Source of the DNA: Desulfarculaceae bacterium
GTDB taxonomy: Bacteria; Desulfobacterota; Desulfarculia; Desulfarculales; Desulfarculaceae
Direction of reading: 5' to 3'
Assembly (NCBI GenBank): GCA_020444545.1
Contig: JAHLKT010000004.1
Location: forward strand, 62,001-126,000
Length of the DNA: 64,000 nt
The notes beneath the pieces are model-generated. The model saw only the letters and a list, made by a program, of their open reading frames with translations, did not search any database and was not told where the DNA came from. Both the position numbers and the translations under genes were made by a program. Below are positions 35,805 through 45,613 of the stretch, one piece after another. Within the stretch, counting starts at the first letter, position 1, and each line of letters opens with the position of its first letter.

Positions 35805-38482
35805 AACGGGCCGTCATCATAGGCGCTATTCTGCTGCTGGCCGCCGTCCCCTGCCTGGCCCAGCAAACAGCCGCGCCCGCACCCGCGTCCGCCGCGCCGG
35901 CGGGCGCTGCCGCCGCGGCCAAACCGGCCCAGGTCGCGGGCCTCACCGTGAGCACGGCCCATCCCCGCCTGTTGCTCACCCCCAACGACCTTCCCCGTTT
36001 GCGCGAAATGGCCCAGGCCCGGGCCCTGCGCTGGCGCCGCTTGCTCTCCTGGGCCCTGGAGCCCGCCCGGAGCGGCGCCGCCCCGGCCGACGGGCCCGGC
36101 CTGGCCCTGGCCTCGCTGATCCTCTCCTCCAGCGATCAGGAGCTGTCCCGAAAGCTGGGCAAGCTGGCCGTGGCCTGCGTCCTCAAGGGCGCCCTGTTCG
36201 GCACGGTGCAGACCTACTCCAAAGGCACCTTGCTCGGCCAAACCGCCAACCGCGAGCCGTTGGCCCTGTTGGGCCAGGGCTACAAGGTTCTGCGGCCCAG
36301 CTTCACGGCCAAACAGTTCCTGCCCGTGTCGCGCTACACCGCCTCCGAGGTGACGGTGCGCTCCGAGGGCGAAGGCGGCCTGGGCAAGGCCAACACCGGC
36401 GACACCTACCTGCTCCTGCAAGACGACATTCTGCCCGCCGTCCGCCTGGGCCGCCAGATGGCCCTCACCCTGGACTGGGCCTGGGAGCACTTCGACCAGG
36501 CGCAGCGCCGGGGCGTGTGCCGCTGGCTCTTGTCCCAGGCCGAATATTTCGTCGGCCGGGGCCAGGGCTGCTTTGACACCGAATCGGCCGCGGTGCTCAA
36601 CCTGAGCGCCATGGCCGCCCTGGTGGCCCACGGCACCGAACCCTCGGCGGACAAGCTCTTGGTCCAGGCCTGGGAGCAGCGTTATCTGAGCCAGATCCGC
36701 CCCTGCCTGGCCAACCTGGGCGCGGGCGGCGGCTGGTACGAGGGCGACACCCCCGGCGCCCGGGCCGGCCTGGAACTGGTGCTGTTCGCCCTGGCGGTGC
36801 GCAGCGCCACCGGCGAGCGCGGCCCCGGCCTGTTGCCCTGGTTCGAGGACCGGCTTTCCTATCTGCTTTTCCGCCTGTTGCCCGGCCTGGCCGAGGCCCC
36901 CGCCGGCAAATACCGCCAGGTGGCCCCGGGCGGCGACGAGGTGCTGGCCCCCCTGCAAGCGGCCGAGATGACCCGCATGCAGATGATGGCCCTGTTGGCC
37001 CTCCGGCCCGGCGACCCCGCGGCCGGGGCGGTGCGCGCCCTGCTCCTGGACGGCCAGACCCCCACTATGCTGGCTCACAACCGGGTCTTCTGGGACTTCC
37101 TGTGGCTGGACCCCACCGCGCCCACCGAGGCCCTGGCCACGGTGGCCCTGAGCAACCTGGCCCCGGCCACGGGCCAGGCGGTGCTGCGCTCGGACTGGTC
37201 GGATCGCTCCACCTGGCTGGGCTTCAACTGCGGGCCCCACTTCGCCCTGCGCCAGCACCTGGCCGCAGGCAGCCTGATTTTGTTCCGCCGGGGCATGCTT
37301 TTGAGCCAGGAAGGGGGCTACGACGGCCCCACCTCGGCCCACGCCCTGAACTACGGCATCCGCTCGGTGGCCCACAACACCCTGTTGGTCTACGACCCCC
37401 AGGAGTATTCCTGGTACGACATGCGGGCGGGCAAGCAGCCCAAGGGCACCTACAGCAACGACGGCGGGCAGCGGGCCTGGTCCCTGTTCAACAACAAGGG
37501 ACGCCCCACCACAAGCGCCCCCTGGACCGCCAGCGGCTACCAGACCGGCGCGGCCCCCTGGGACAAGCTGGGCGACATCTATCAGGTGGCCCAGATCGAG
37601 GCCCTGGAGGACGAACCCCGCTACGCCTATGTGCGCGGCCGGGCCACCGAGGCCTACGACGGCTCCACCCACAAGCTCAAGCGCTTCCTGCGTCACGTGT
37701 TCCTCCTCCGGGCCAACGGCCCGGACGACGCCGAGGCGGTGGAGGTGGTGGTGGTGGCCGATGACGTGGAGCTGGCCCGCAAAGGCTTGAGCGTGCACTT
37801 CGCCCTGCACTTCGCCGACCGGCCCAAGGCGGCCAGCCCCCTGAAGCAGCTGGCCCCCGGCCGCTGGCGCGGCCCGGCCACGCCCTTTACGGTTATGGCC
37901 GGCGAGAGCCGCCTGGAGGTGGTGCCGGTGTGGCCCGCCGGGGCCCGCCTGGACATCACCGGCGGGGCGGGCACCGCCGGCTCCTGGGTGGGCAACCGCA
38001 ACTACCCGCCCCGGCCGCCCACGGTGAACCCGGCCCCCTGGCGGGCGGAGTACGTGGTGGCCGACGCGGCGGTGATGAGCCAGCCCATGCTGCACGCCCT
38101 GCTGCCGGCCGACCAGAAGAGCCTGGAAGTGCCGATGATCAAGGCGGTGAAGACCGGCGACAGCCGCACCATAGGCCTGGAGATCAAAGACCCCACCTGG
38201 CCCCGGGTGGTGGTGGTGCGCCTGGGCGAACCGGGGGCCGAGCCGCCGGTGAGCTATCGCTATCCCACGGGCCTCAGCCGCCATCTGGTGGCCGGGCTCA
38301 GGCCCGAGACCAGCTACACCGTGAAGGTGGATTCGCTGCAAGTCACCATTTCACCCGGCGAGGGTCTCAAAAGCTCCAAGGCAGGGCTGTTGGCCTTCCG
38401 GGTGGCCCCTGCCCTTACCCGAGGCGAAGACCAGAAATCGGCGGCCCAGGAGCCGCCCCGAGTGACCCCGGCCCTGCGCTGA
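35798..38482 (+). CDS. Heparinase II/III-like exported protein
   Basis: A large exported protein of 894 residues. GTG at 35798 gives the signal peptide LKRAVIIGAILLLAAVPCLA, with GGGGAG upstream. The N-terminal half is an alpha/alpha toroid like alginate lyases; the C-terminal half contains the heparinase II/III motif region GGYDGPTSAHALNYGIRS then VAHNTLLVYDP, with a catalytic-type histidine. Polysaccharide lyases of this type act on uronic-acid polymers. Beside EPS genes, a role in trimming, turnover or release of the polymer is likely. Confidence 0.85.
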   Translation: MLKRAVIIGAILLLAAVPCLAQQTAAPAPASAAPAGAAAAAKPAQVAGLTVSTAHPRLLLTPNDLPRLREMAQARALRWRRLLSWALEPARSGAAPADGPGLALASLILSSSDQELSRKLGKLAVACVLKGALFGTVQTYSKGTLLGQTANREPLALLGQGYKVLRPSFTAKQFLPVSRYTASEVTVRSEGEGGLGKANTGDTYLLLQDDILPAVRLGRQMALTLDWAWEHFDQAQRRGVCRWLLSQAEYFVGRGQGCFDTESAAVLNLSAMAALVAHGTEPSADKLLVQAWEQRYLSQIRPCLANLGAGGGWYEGDTPGARAGLELVLFALAVRSATGERGPGLLPWFEDRLSYLLFRLLPGLAEAPAGKYRQVAPGGDEVLAPLQAAEMTRMQMMALLALRPGDPAAGAVRALLLDGQTPTMLAHNRVFWDFLWLDPTAPTEALATVALSNLAPATGQAVLRSDWSDRSTWLGFNCGPHFALRQHLAAGSLILFRRGMLLSQEGGYDGPTSAHALNYGIRSVAHNTLLVYDPQEYSWYDMRAGKQPKGTYSNDGGQRAWSLFNNKGRPTTSAPWTASGYQTGAAPWDKLGDIYQVAQIEALEDEPRYAYVRGRATEAYDGSTHKLKRFLRHVFLLRANGPDDAEAVEVVVVADDVELARKGLSVHFALHFADRPKAASPLKQLAPGRWRGPATPFTVMAGESRLEVVPVWPAGARLDITGGAGTAGSWVGNRNYPPRPPTVNPAPWRAEYVVADAAVMSQPMLHALLPADQKSLEVPMIKAVKTGDSRTIGLEIKDPTWPRVVVVRLGEPGAEPPVSYRYPTGLSRHLVAGLRPETSYTVKVDSLQVTISPGEGLKSSKAGLLAFRVAPALTRGEDQKSAAQEPPRVTPALR

Positions 38483-38659
38483 TTTGGCTGCCCCCTTTTC
38501 AGTCAGGGGTGAAAATGTGCTAGTTTTATATATTGATGTACTGGACATCCGGTGCATCGGTCCGCGGCGCGAGCCACGCGGCGCCCGGAAACCGCCAATC
38601 GGCCGGTTTCCCCTATGGGCCACGGCAAGGAACGCGCGCAAACATGGTGGGAGAAAAGC

Positions 38660-41059
38660 ATGAAACCCATGGCAAACGCATTGGGCAGGCTGGGGCTGGT
38701 TGCGCTGGTCGCGCTGGCCCTTTGTTTGGGGGGCGCTTCGGCTTGGGCCCAGACCAAGGAAGAGTTCCTCAAAAAGGGGCAGCAGTATTACGACCAGGGC
38801 AAGTTCCGCGAGGCGGCCTTGGAGTTCCGCAACGCGGTGCAAAAAGACCCGCAGTATGCCGATGCCCATTACAAGCTGGCCCTTACCTATCTCAAGCTGG
38901 GAGACCTGGGCCAGGCCTACCGCATGTTGTTCAACGTGGTGACCCTGGACCCGGAGAACCTGGACGCACAGGTGCGCCTGGGGCAGATCGCTCTGCTGGC
39001 CGGACGGGTCAACGAGGCCATGGAGCGCGCCGAGATAGCGCTCAAGGAAAAGCCCGAGGACGTTGATGCCCTGGTGCTCAAGGGGCAGGCCTTCAGCCAG
39101 CTCCAGGAGACCGCCAAGGCGGTGGTCACCCTGGAGGCCGCCCTCAAGCTGGCGCCCCAGCGCCCCGACATTCGGGTGCTCCTGGGCCAGCTGCACGTGG
39201 AGGAAGGCCGTCCGGACTTGGCCGAGAAGGAGTTCCGCGAGGCCATCAAGCTGGCTCCCAATTTGCTCACCCCGCGCCTTTTGCTGGTGCGCCTGTTCCT
39301 GAACCAGAAGCAGGACCAAAAGGCCCTGGAAGCCCTCAGGGCGACGGTCAAGGCCCATCCCCAGGAGGCCCGCCTCCAGCTCATGCTGGTGGAGCTGTTG
39401 ATGCGCATGCAGCAGCCCGGCGAGGCTGAGCAGGCCCTGCAAAAGCTGGTGGCCACCAACCCCGGCGAGGAGCGTCCCCGCCTGGCCCTGGCCCGGCTTT
39501 ATGCAGTCAACGGCCAGTTCGACAAGGCCCAACAGACCTACCTGGCCACGGTGCGCCAGTTCCCCAACTCCATGTGGCCCTCCCTGATGACCGCCCGCTT
39601 CTTCGCCTCGCGCGGAGAGATCAGAAAGGCCCTGGCCTATCTGAACCAGGCGGCCAAGGTGGCCCCGGACTCGCCGGTGCCCTTGAACGCCCTGGCCGAG
39701 CTGGACCTGGAGCGCGGCCTGTTGGACGAGGCCGAAAAGCGCGTCAAGACCATCCTGACCAAGTTCCCGGGCAACGCGGCGGCCGAGATTCTGCAAGGCC
39801 GGTTGCTGGCCGCCCGGGGAGACCTGGACAAGGCGGTGGCCACCCTCACCGCGGTCATCCGCCAGCGGCCCAACGACCCCGAGGCCCTGTTCCGCCGGGC
39901 CCAGGCCTTTGCCGCCCAGCGCAAGCCCCAGCTGGCCCGCGCCGACCTGATCAAGGCGGTGCAGGCCGACTCGGCCGACACCCGGGCCCGCTTCCTCCTG
40001 GCCGCCATCTACGCCCGCTCCGGCGAGCTCTTGCAGGCCATCAACGAGATGAACCAGATCCTGGCCCTGGAGCCCAAGAACCTGGCCGCCCTGGAGATGC
40101 GCGGCCGCCTCTATCTGGCTCAGGGAACCTACAACAAGGCCCGCGAGGACTTCACGGCCCTGATCAAGCGGGCGCCGGACTCGGCGGCGGGCTACTACCG
40201 CATGGGCATGTTGGCCCAGGCCCAGAAACAGCCCGCCGAGGCCAAGAAGTATTATGAAGAGGCGCTCAAGCGCAATCCCGGCAACATCGACGCCCTGATG
40301 CGCATCGCCTTCATCTACATGTCCGAGCAGAAGCAGGCCCAGGCCGTCAAGCGGGTCGAAGCCCAGATGGACAAGGTGGAGCGCAAGGACCTGATCTACA
40401 ACCTGCTGGGCGACCTGTACATGATCCAGGCCCAGCCGGCCAAGGCGGTGCCCCAGTTCAAGAAGGCCCTGGAGCTCAATCCCCGCCTGATCACCGCCCT
40501 GATGGGCCTGGCGGCCACGGCGCGCAGCACGGGCAACCTCAAGGAGTCCGAGAGCTACCTGCAAAAGGCGCTCAAGCTCAACCCCAACAACCCCACCGCC
40601 CTGGTGGCCCTGGGCGACGTTCGCGAGCTGATGGGCAACATCGACCTGGCCATCGAGGACTACCGCAAGGCGCTTAGCCTCAACCGGGACTTCGTGCCCG
40701 CCCTGAACAACCTGGCCTATCTGCTGGGCCAAAAGGGCGGCGACAAGAACCTCAACGAGGCCCTGCCCCTGATCCAGCGGGCCAAGCGCCTGGCTCCCGG
40801 CGACCCCCGGGTGCTCGACACCCTGGGCTGGGTGCTCAGCCAGCGCGGGGCGCACACCAGCGCCCTGGCCGAGCTGAACGACGCGCGCAAGCTCAACCCC
40901 AACAACGCCACGGTGTACTACCACCTGGGGGCCACTTACATGGCCATGAACAAGCTGGAGGAAGCCAAGACCAACTTGCAGAAGGCCATCTCCCTGGGCA
41001 ACTTCCGCGAGAAAGACGCGGCGGTCCGCCTGCTCAAGACCCTGCAAGGCAAGGGCTAG
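38660..41059 (+). CDS. TPR-repeat protein of the PEP-CTERM/EPS type (PrsT-like)
   Basis: A 799-residue exported protein. ATG 38660 gives a signal peptide (RLGLVALVALALCLGGASAWA); an upstream open frame is ignored because GGGAGA lies just before this ATG. About 20 tetratricopeptide repeats fill the mature chain (for example YYDQGKFREAALEFRNAVQK). No cysteine follows the signal peptide, so it is not an obvious lipoprotein, unlike classic PrsT. It likely organises periplasmic EPS assembly. Followed by a strong terminator. Confidence 0.88.
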   Translation: MKPMANALGRLGLVALVALALCLGGASAWAQTKEEFLKKGQQYYDQGKFREAALEFRNAVQKDPQYADAHYKLALTYLKLGDLGQAYRMLFNVVTLDPENLDAQVRLGQIALLAGRVNEAMERAEIALKEKPEDVDALVLKGQAFSQLQETAKAVVTLEAALKLAPQRPDIRVLLGQLHVEEGRPDLAEKEFREAIKLAPNLLTPRLLLVRLFLNQKQDQKALEALRATVKAHPQEARLQLMLVELLMRMQQPGEAEQALQKLVATNPGEERPRLALARLYAVNGQFDKAQQTYLATVRQFPNSMWPSLMTARFFASRGEIRKALAYLNQAAKVAPDSPVPLNALAELDLERGLLDEAEKRVKTILTKFPGNAAAEILQGRLLAARGDLDKAVATLTAVIRQRPNDPEALFRRAQAFAAQRKPQLARADLIKAVQADSADTRARFLLAAIYARSGELLQAINEMNQILALEPKNLAALEMRGRLYLAQGTYNKAREDFTALIKRAPDSAAGYYRMGMLAQAQKQPAEAKKYYEEALKRNPGNIDALMRIAFIYMSEQKQAQAVKRVEAQMDKVERKDLIYNLLGDLYMIQAQPAKAVPQFKKALELNPRLITALMGLAATARSTGNLKESESYLQKALKLNPNNPTALVALGDVRELMGNIDLAIEDYRKALSLNRDFVPALNNLAYLLGQKGGDKNLNEALPLIQRAKRLAPGDPRVLDTLGWVLSQRGAHTSALAELNDARKLNPNNATVYYHLGATYMAMNKLEEAKTNLQKAISLGNFREKDAAVRLLKTLQGKG

Positions 41060-41079
41060 ACCCAGCCGAGAAACGACCA

Positions 41080-41110
41080 AGCGCCGCCCTCCGGGGCGGC
41101 GCTTTTTTTT
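41080..41110 (+). terminator. Rho-independent terminator after the TPR gene
   Basis: AGCGCCGCCC pairs with GGGGCGGCGCT around a short loop and is followed by eight Ts. It ends the plus-strand EPS operon that begins at 24126; the next gene is convergent. Confidence 0.93.
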
Positions 41111-41122
41111 ATGGGTGCTGGC

Positions 41123-41869
41123 CTAGGAAGAGCAGTCGCGCTTGACCAGCAGCAGGTGCATCCAGATAGGCCGGGGAGAGCTCAGGCGCTGCTCAAGGCT
41201 CAGCAAGCGGGCCCCCAACTTGCCGGCCAGGCGGCGCCAGCCCGTGGGCGGGGCCGGACGCTTGAGGCGCGCGCCGCAGTGCACGCAGGGCTCCTGCTGG
41301 TCGTAGGAGCCGTAGGGATAACCGGCCAGGGCCATCAGCCGGTCGCTGAGCCAGTTGGTGCGCTCCGAGGCCCGGCCCACCAGGCCGCTCCGGGCCACCC
41401 GGCAGGCGGGAAACAGCTCGGCGATGCGATGCTCATCAAAGCGGTTGAGGTGGCCGTAGGGCGGGTTGACTTTGCCGCAGGTGAGGCACACCAGGCGGCC
41501 GAAGCGCAGGTCCTGCTCATAGGGCACGCCCAGCACCAGCTCGCAGCGGGCCACCCGCTCCAGCTCGGCGGCGGCCCGCTCCACTCCGGGGATATGCTCC
41601 AGCACCTCGGTGCACAGCACGACGTCGAAGCTCTCGTCCGGGAATTGCAGCTTGGTGGCGTCGCCTTGCACCGTGGTCACGCCCGGCAAGTCGATCTCCG
41701 GCTCCTCCAGGTCCAGGGCGGTGATGCGATCGAAGCGCTCCCGCAGGAGACCGGTGAAGTAGCCGTCGCGGGCCCCGATCTCCAACAGGCTTTCACGGCC
41801 CGAGGGCAAAAGGCCCATCAGGTCGGTGATGCGCTCCTGTTCCTTGGGGCTGTACTTGCTCAGATCCAT
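41123..41869 (-). CDS. Class I SAM-dependent methyltransferase
   Basis: A 248-residue methyltransferase with motif I LLEIGARDGYF, ALDLEEPEID, and FDVVLCTEVLEHIPG, the Methyltransf_11 pattern. The C-terminal part has paired cysteines CLTCG and CVHCG that could bind zinc. It lies in the middle of surface-glycan genes but on the opposite strand. Its substrate may be a sugar or lipid; none can be named. Confidence 0.88.
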   Translation of the reverse strand: MDLSKYSPKEQERITDLMGLLPSGRESLLEIGARDGYFTGLLRERFDRITALDLEEPEIDLPGVTTVQGDATKLQFPDESFDVVLCTEVLEHIPGVERAAAELERVARCELVLGVPYEQDLRFGRLVCLTCGKVNPPYGHLNRFDEHRIAELFPACRVARSGLVGRASERTNWLSDRLMALAGYPYGSYDQQEPCVHCGARLKRPAPPTGWRRLAGKLGARLLSLEQRLSSPRPIWMHLLLVKRDCSS

Positions 41870-41959
41870 GGGCTGTCCCTTCGGCGCGGGGCGAATAAGG
41901 TTGTTTGGGCCCGCGAATGTTGCCTATTCTAGAGTATGTCTCAGCCCAAAGGTAGCCCC

Positions 41960-43660
41960 ATGAAAACCGGCCTTTGCTCCGTCATCCCGCCGCGCCTGGC
42001 CGCCCTGCTCCTGGCGGCCCTTGTTTTGCTCCTGGCCGCCCCGGCCCTGGCCGCCGCCCCGGCCAATCCCGACGCGCGGGCCTATGTCGGCTTCTTCCCC
42101 ATCGCCCGGCCCTCGGGCACCCTGCCCGTGACCCTGGTGCCCCACCCCAGCGCGGTGGCCCGGGTGGTGCCGGTGAGCTTCGGGGTGCCTTTCCCGCCGG
42201 GCTGCCTGCGCGACCCCAATAACCTGGCTCTGTTCGACAACAGCGGCGGCGAGATGCCCATCCACGTCACCGTCTTGGCCCGCTGGCAGCCCCCGGTCCC
42301 CGGCGCGCCCAGCATCCGCGCGGTGCTGGTGCAATACCTGGACCTCATGGCCACGGCGATGCCCCGCACCTACACCCTGCGCTGGGGCAAGCCCCGCCGC
42401 GAGAACCGCGAGCGAGGCTTTCCGCCGGACCAAGGATGGTTTCCGGTGGCCGACGGCTCCTACCCCGCCTTTAGGGTCAAGGATCCGGTGGCCTGGGCCA
42501 TGTTCCCCGCTTCATGGCTGGGGCAATCCCTGGTCAAGAGCCGCCTGGCCCCGGCCGGCGCGTACCCGAGCTTCCACTGGCTGGAGCGGGCCCGGGCCGG
42601 CTTTTTCAAGCAGGCCATCAACAAGCCCATCCTCATCAAACGTCAGGCAGTGCAAAAGAACGCCAAGAAGCGCTACGGGGTGGACTATGTCAACGACTAC
42701 AAGGCCTGGCTCTTCGACCGCACCACCACCATCTTTTTGAATTACCTGACCACCGGCAAGCTGGAGCCCTTGGCCTACGCCCTGCGCGACGTGCAGTATT
42801 ACGCCAGCAAGATTAAGCCCGACGGCAATTTCGCCATGCGCAACGCCAGCCCCGGGGCCAACGTGGAGTACGGCAACCAGGAGGCCCTGGCCATCGGCTG
42901 GTTCCTCACCGGCCTTCCCCGGCTCAAGCAAGCGGCCCTGCGCCTTACCAAGCTCCTGGATGCCTGGAACCCGGAGTACAGCCCCAGCCGCAGCTTCTGG
43001 ACCGAGCGCCACCTCTCCTTCCACATCATGATCGCCACGGCCGGCTACGAGATCACCGGCGACCCGGCCCTGTTGGCCCGGGCCCGCCGGGGCTTCGAGA
43101 TCGGCTACAACATGCAGACCAACCCGCCGCCGGGCGCGCCCCGGGACGGCTGCCTGATCCACACCGGCAAGCAACACAGCGCCCCGGTGAAGGGCTGGAC
43201 ATGCAGCCCCTGGATGTCGGTGCTCTTCGTGGACGCGGCCCTGCGCTACTACATCGTCAGCGCCGACCCCCGCGTGCCCCAGAGCATCCTCATGCTGGCT
43301 GACTACATGGTCAAGCAGGGCACCTACCGCTACAAGGCCAAGAACGCCAAGCGCGTGGAGACCCTGCCCTACTATCTGGCCAGCTCGGCCGAGCAGTCGG
43401 AAAAGGCGGTGAGCACCGACCGCATGCACTGCCTGGACACCAGCAAGATCATGGCCGCGGCCATCTACTTCGCCCGCAAACAGGGCAAGCCATACGCGCA
43501 CTACCAGAAGCTTCTTAACGAGCTGTTCGTCTCGGCCAAGATGATGCTGCCCCCGGTGCGCCCGGGGCGCAAGACTCCCTACACCCTCAACCCCAGCCGC
43601 AAGTTCTCCTGGTGGTTCCGTCCCACCGCGGACCTGCCCTGGCTGCTGAATCAGAAATAA
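41960..43660 (+). CDS. Exported PcRGLX/YetA-like putative polysaccharide lyase
   Basis: A 566-residue exported protein with signal peptide PRLAALLLAALVLLLAAPALA. The first mature domain begins with VPVSFGVPFPPGCLRDPNNL, the opening seen in RIFT-barrel proteins of the PcRGLX/YetA type (exo-rhamnogalacturonan lyase-like). An alpha-barrel region follows. ATG 41960 is chosen because AAAGGTAG precedes it and a possible -10 (TATTCT at 41925) lies too near the earlier ATG at 41936. The substrate is unknown, but it sits close to a heparinase-like gene. Confidence 0.68.
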   Translation: MKTGLCSVIPPRLAALLLAALVLLLAAPALAAAPANPDARAYVGFFPIARPSGTLPVTLVPHPSAVARVVPVSFGVPFPPGCLRDPNNLALFDNSGGEMPIHVTVLARWQPPVPGAPSIRAVLVQYLDLMATAMPRTYTLRWGKPRRENRERGFPPDQGWFPVADGSYPAFRVKDPVAWAMFPASWLGQSLVKSRLAPAGAYPSFHWLERARAGFFKQAINKPILIKRQAVQKNAKKRYGVDYVNDYKAWLFDRTTTIFLNYLTTGKLEPLAYALRDVQYYASKIKPDGNFAMRNASPGANVEYGNQEALAIGWFLTGLPRLKQAALRLTKLLDAWNPEYSPSRSFWTERHLSFHIMIATAGYEITGDPALLARARRGFEIGYNMQTNPPPGAPRDGCLIHTGKQHSAPVKGWTCSPWMSVLFVDAALRYYIVSADPRVPQSILMLADYMVKQGTYRYKAKNAKRVETLPYYLASSAEQSEKAVSTDRMHCLDTSKIMAAAIYFARKQGKPYAHYQKLLNELFVSAKMMLPPVRPGRKTPYTLNPSRKFSWWFRPTADLPWLLNQK

Positions 43661-43670
43661 ACGGGATTTT

Positions 43671-44581
43671 TCAGACCGGCTTGAGCACCATCACCGCCAT
43701 GCGGGCGCCCAGCTCGCGCGGGGTGTAGCGCCCCCGGAAGCGGGGGGCCAGGGGCAGGCGTGAGAGCAGCTCCAGGTCCGCCGGGCTGGGCCACTGCACC
43801 TCCTGGTGCACCACCCGGAGCCCGGCCTCGCGGAAGATGGCTAGATAGTCCGGCAGGCGCAGGCGGTTCTGATAGTGCAGGCCGCTGTTGATCAGGCCCC
43901 AGGCCCCATCGCCCAAGCTCAGGAAGTTGTACACGCTCAGGCTGGGGTCGAATCCGGCGTAATGGTCCTGCATGTTCCACAGATGACAGACCACCCCGCC
44001 CGGGCTCACCAGGCGGCGGCACTCGGCCATGATGGGCAGAAGCATGTCTTCGGGGATGTGCTCCAACACGTGGCTGGAGCTAACCAGATCGAAGCCGCCG
44101 CCAGGCAGGCCGGTTGAGCGGGCGTCCATGGGCGCGCGGTAGTCGATGCCCAGGCGGGTCTTTAGCTGGGCCGCGCTGGCCAGCGGTTCGCTTGGCAAGG
44201 GCCTGAGGGGCCGCCCGGCCAGGGCCTCCAAGCGGGGCCAGCGCTCGCGCAGGCGCTCCACCGCGTGGTTGATGAGATACCAGTCGGCGATAGGCTTGAG
44301 GTCGGCCAGAATCTGGCTATCCACCCCCAGAGCGTATAGCGCCAGGGGCACGGCCAGGTCCTGGCCCGCGCCGAACTCATAGGTGTTGGCCGGCCCCTCG
44401 GGCAGCGGCCCCAGGGTGCGCGCCGCGTGGACGTACTCCACCGCCATCTTGAAGCGGCGCACCATCTTTTCCGGCGAATGGGGCAGGCCGTGATAAACGT
44501 GGCGGGCCAGGAGATAGTTGATCCGCTCCCCCTTGGGGGTGGCGGAGAGAATTTTTTGCACGGCGGCCTTGGCCAGCCACC

Positions 44582-44585
<4 letters not shown>
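43671..44585 (-). CDS. SAM-dependent methyltransferase
   Basis: A 304-residue protein with a weakly conserved N-terminal Rossmann region (TYEFGAGQDLAVPLALYALG) and the motif FDLVSSSHVLEHIPED. GTG at 44585 overlaps the preceding glycosyltransferase stop by 4 bases, with GGGAGAAG upstream; a longer upstream frame would lie in that gene. It may modify the same glycan as the coupled GT2 protein. Confidence 0.82.
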
Positions 44586-45478
<893 letters not shown>

Positions 45479-45556
45479 TGCGGACTCTCCAGCGTAAGTA
45501 CCCTTGATAATCAGGATAACCGCCTGGTTAGCATGATACAAGCCCTTGAGATAAGG

Positions 45557-45586
45557 TTGACACCCCCAATGCCGGGGGCCTAGATT
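45557..45586 (+). promoter_or_regulatory. Promoter of the glycosyltransferase trio
   Basis: TTGACA (45557-45562) with an 18-base spacer and TAGATT (45581-45586), the same elements as the hisC promoter. The spacer holds an inverted repeat, CCCCC and GGGGG around AATGCC, which could be an operator-like site. Confidence 0.6.
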
Positions 45587-45613
45587 GCATGATATGAAGA
45601 GTTGTTCTCAATT

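Noticed and set aside
35801-38341. 846-codon minus-strand frame opposite the heparinase-like gene
   Set aside because: Its composition is Gly/His/Gln-rich and it lies wholly antisense to a gene with signal peptide and family motifs.
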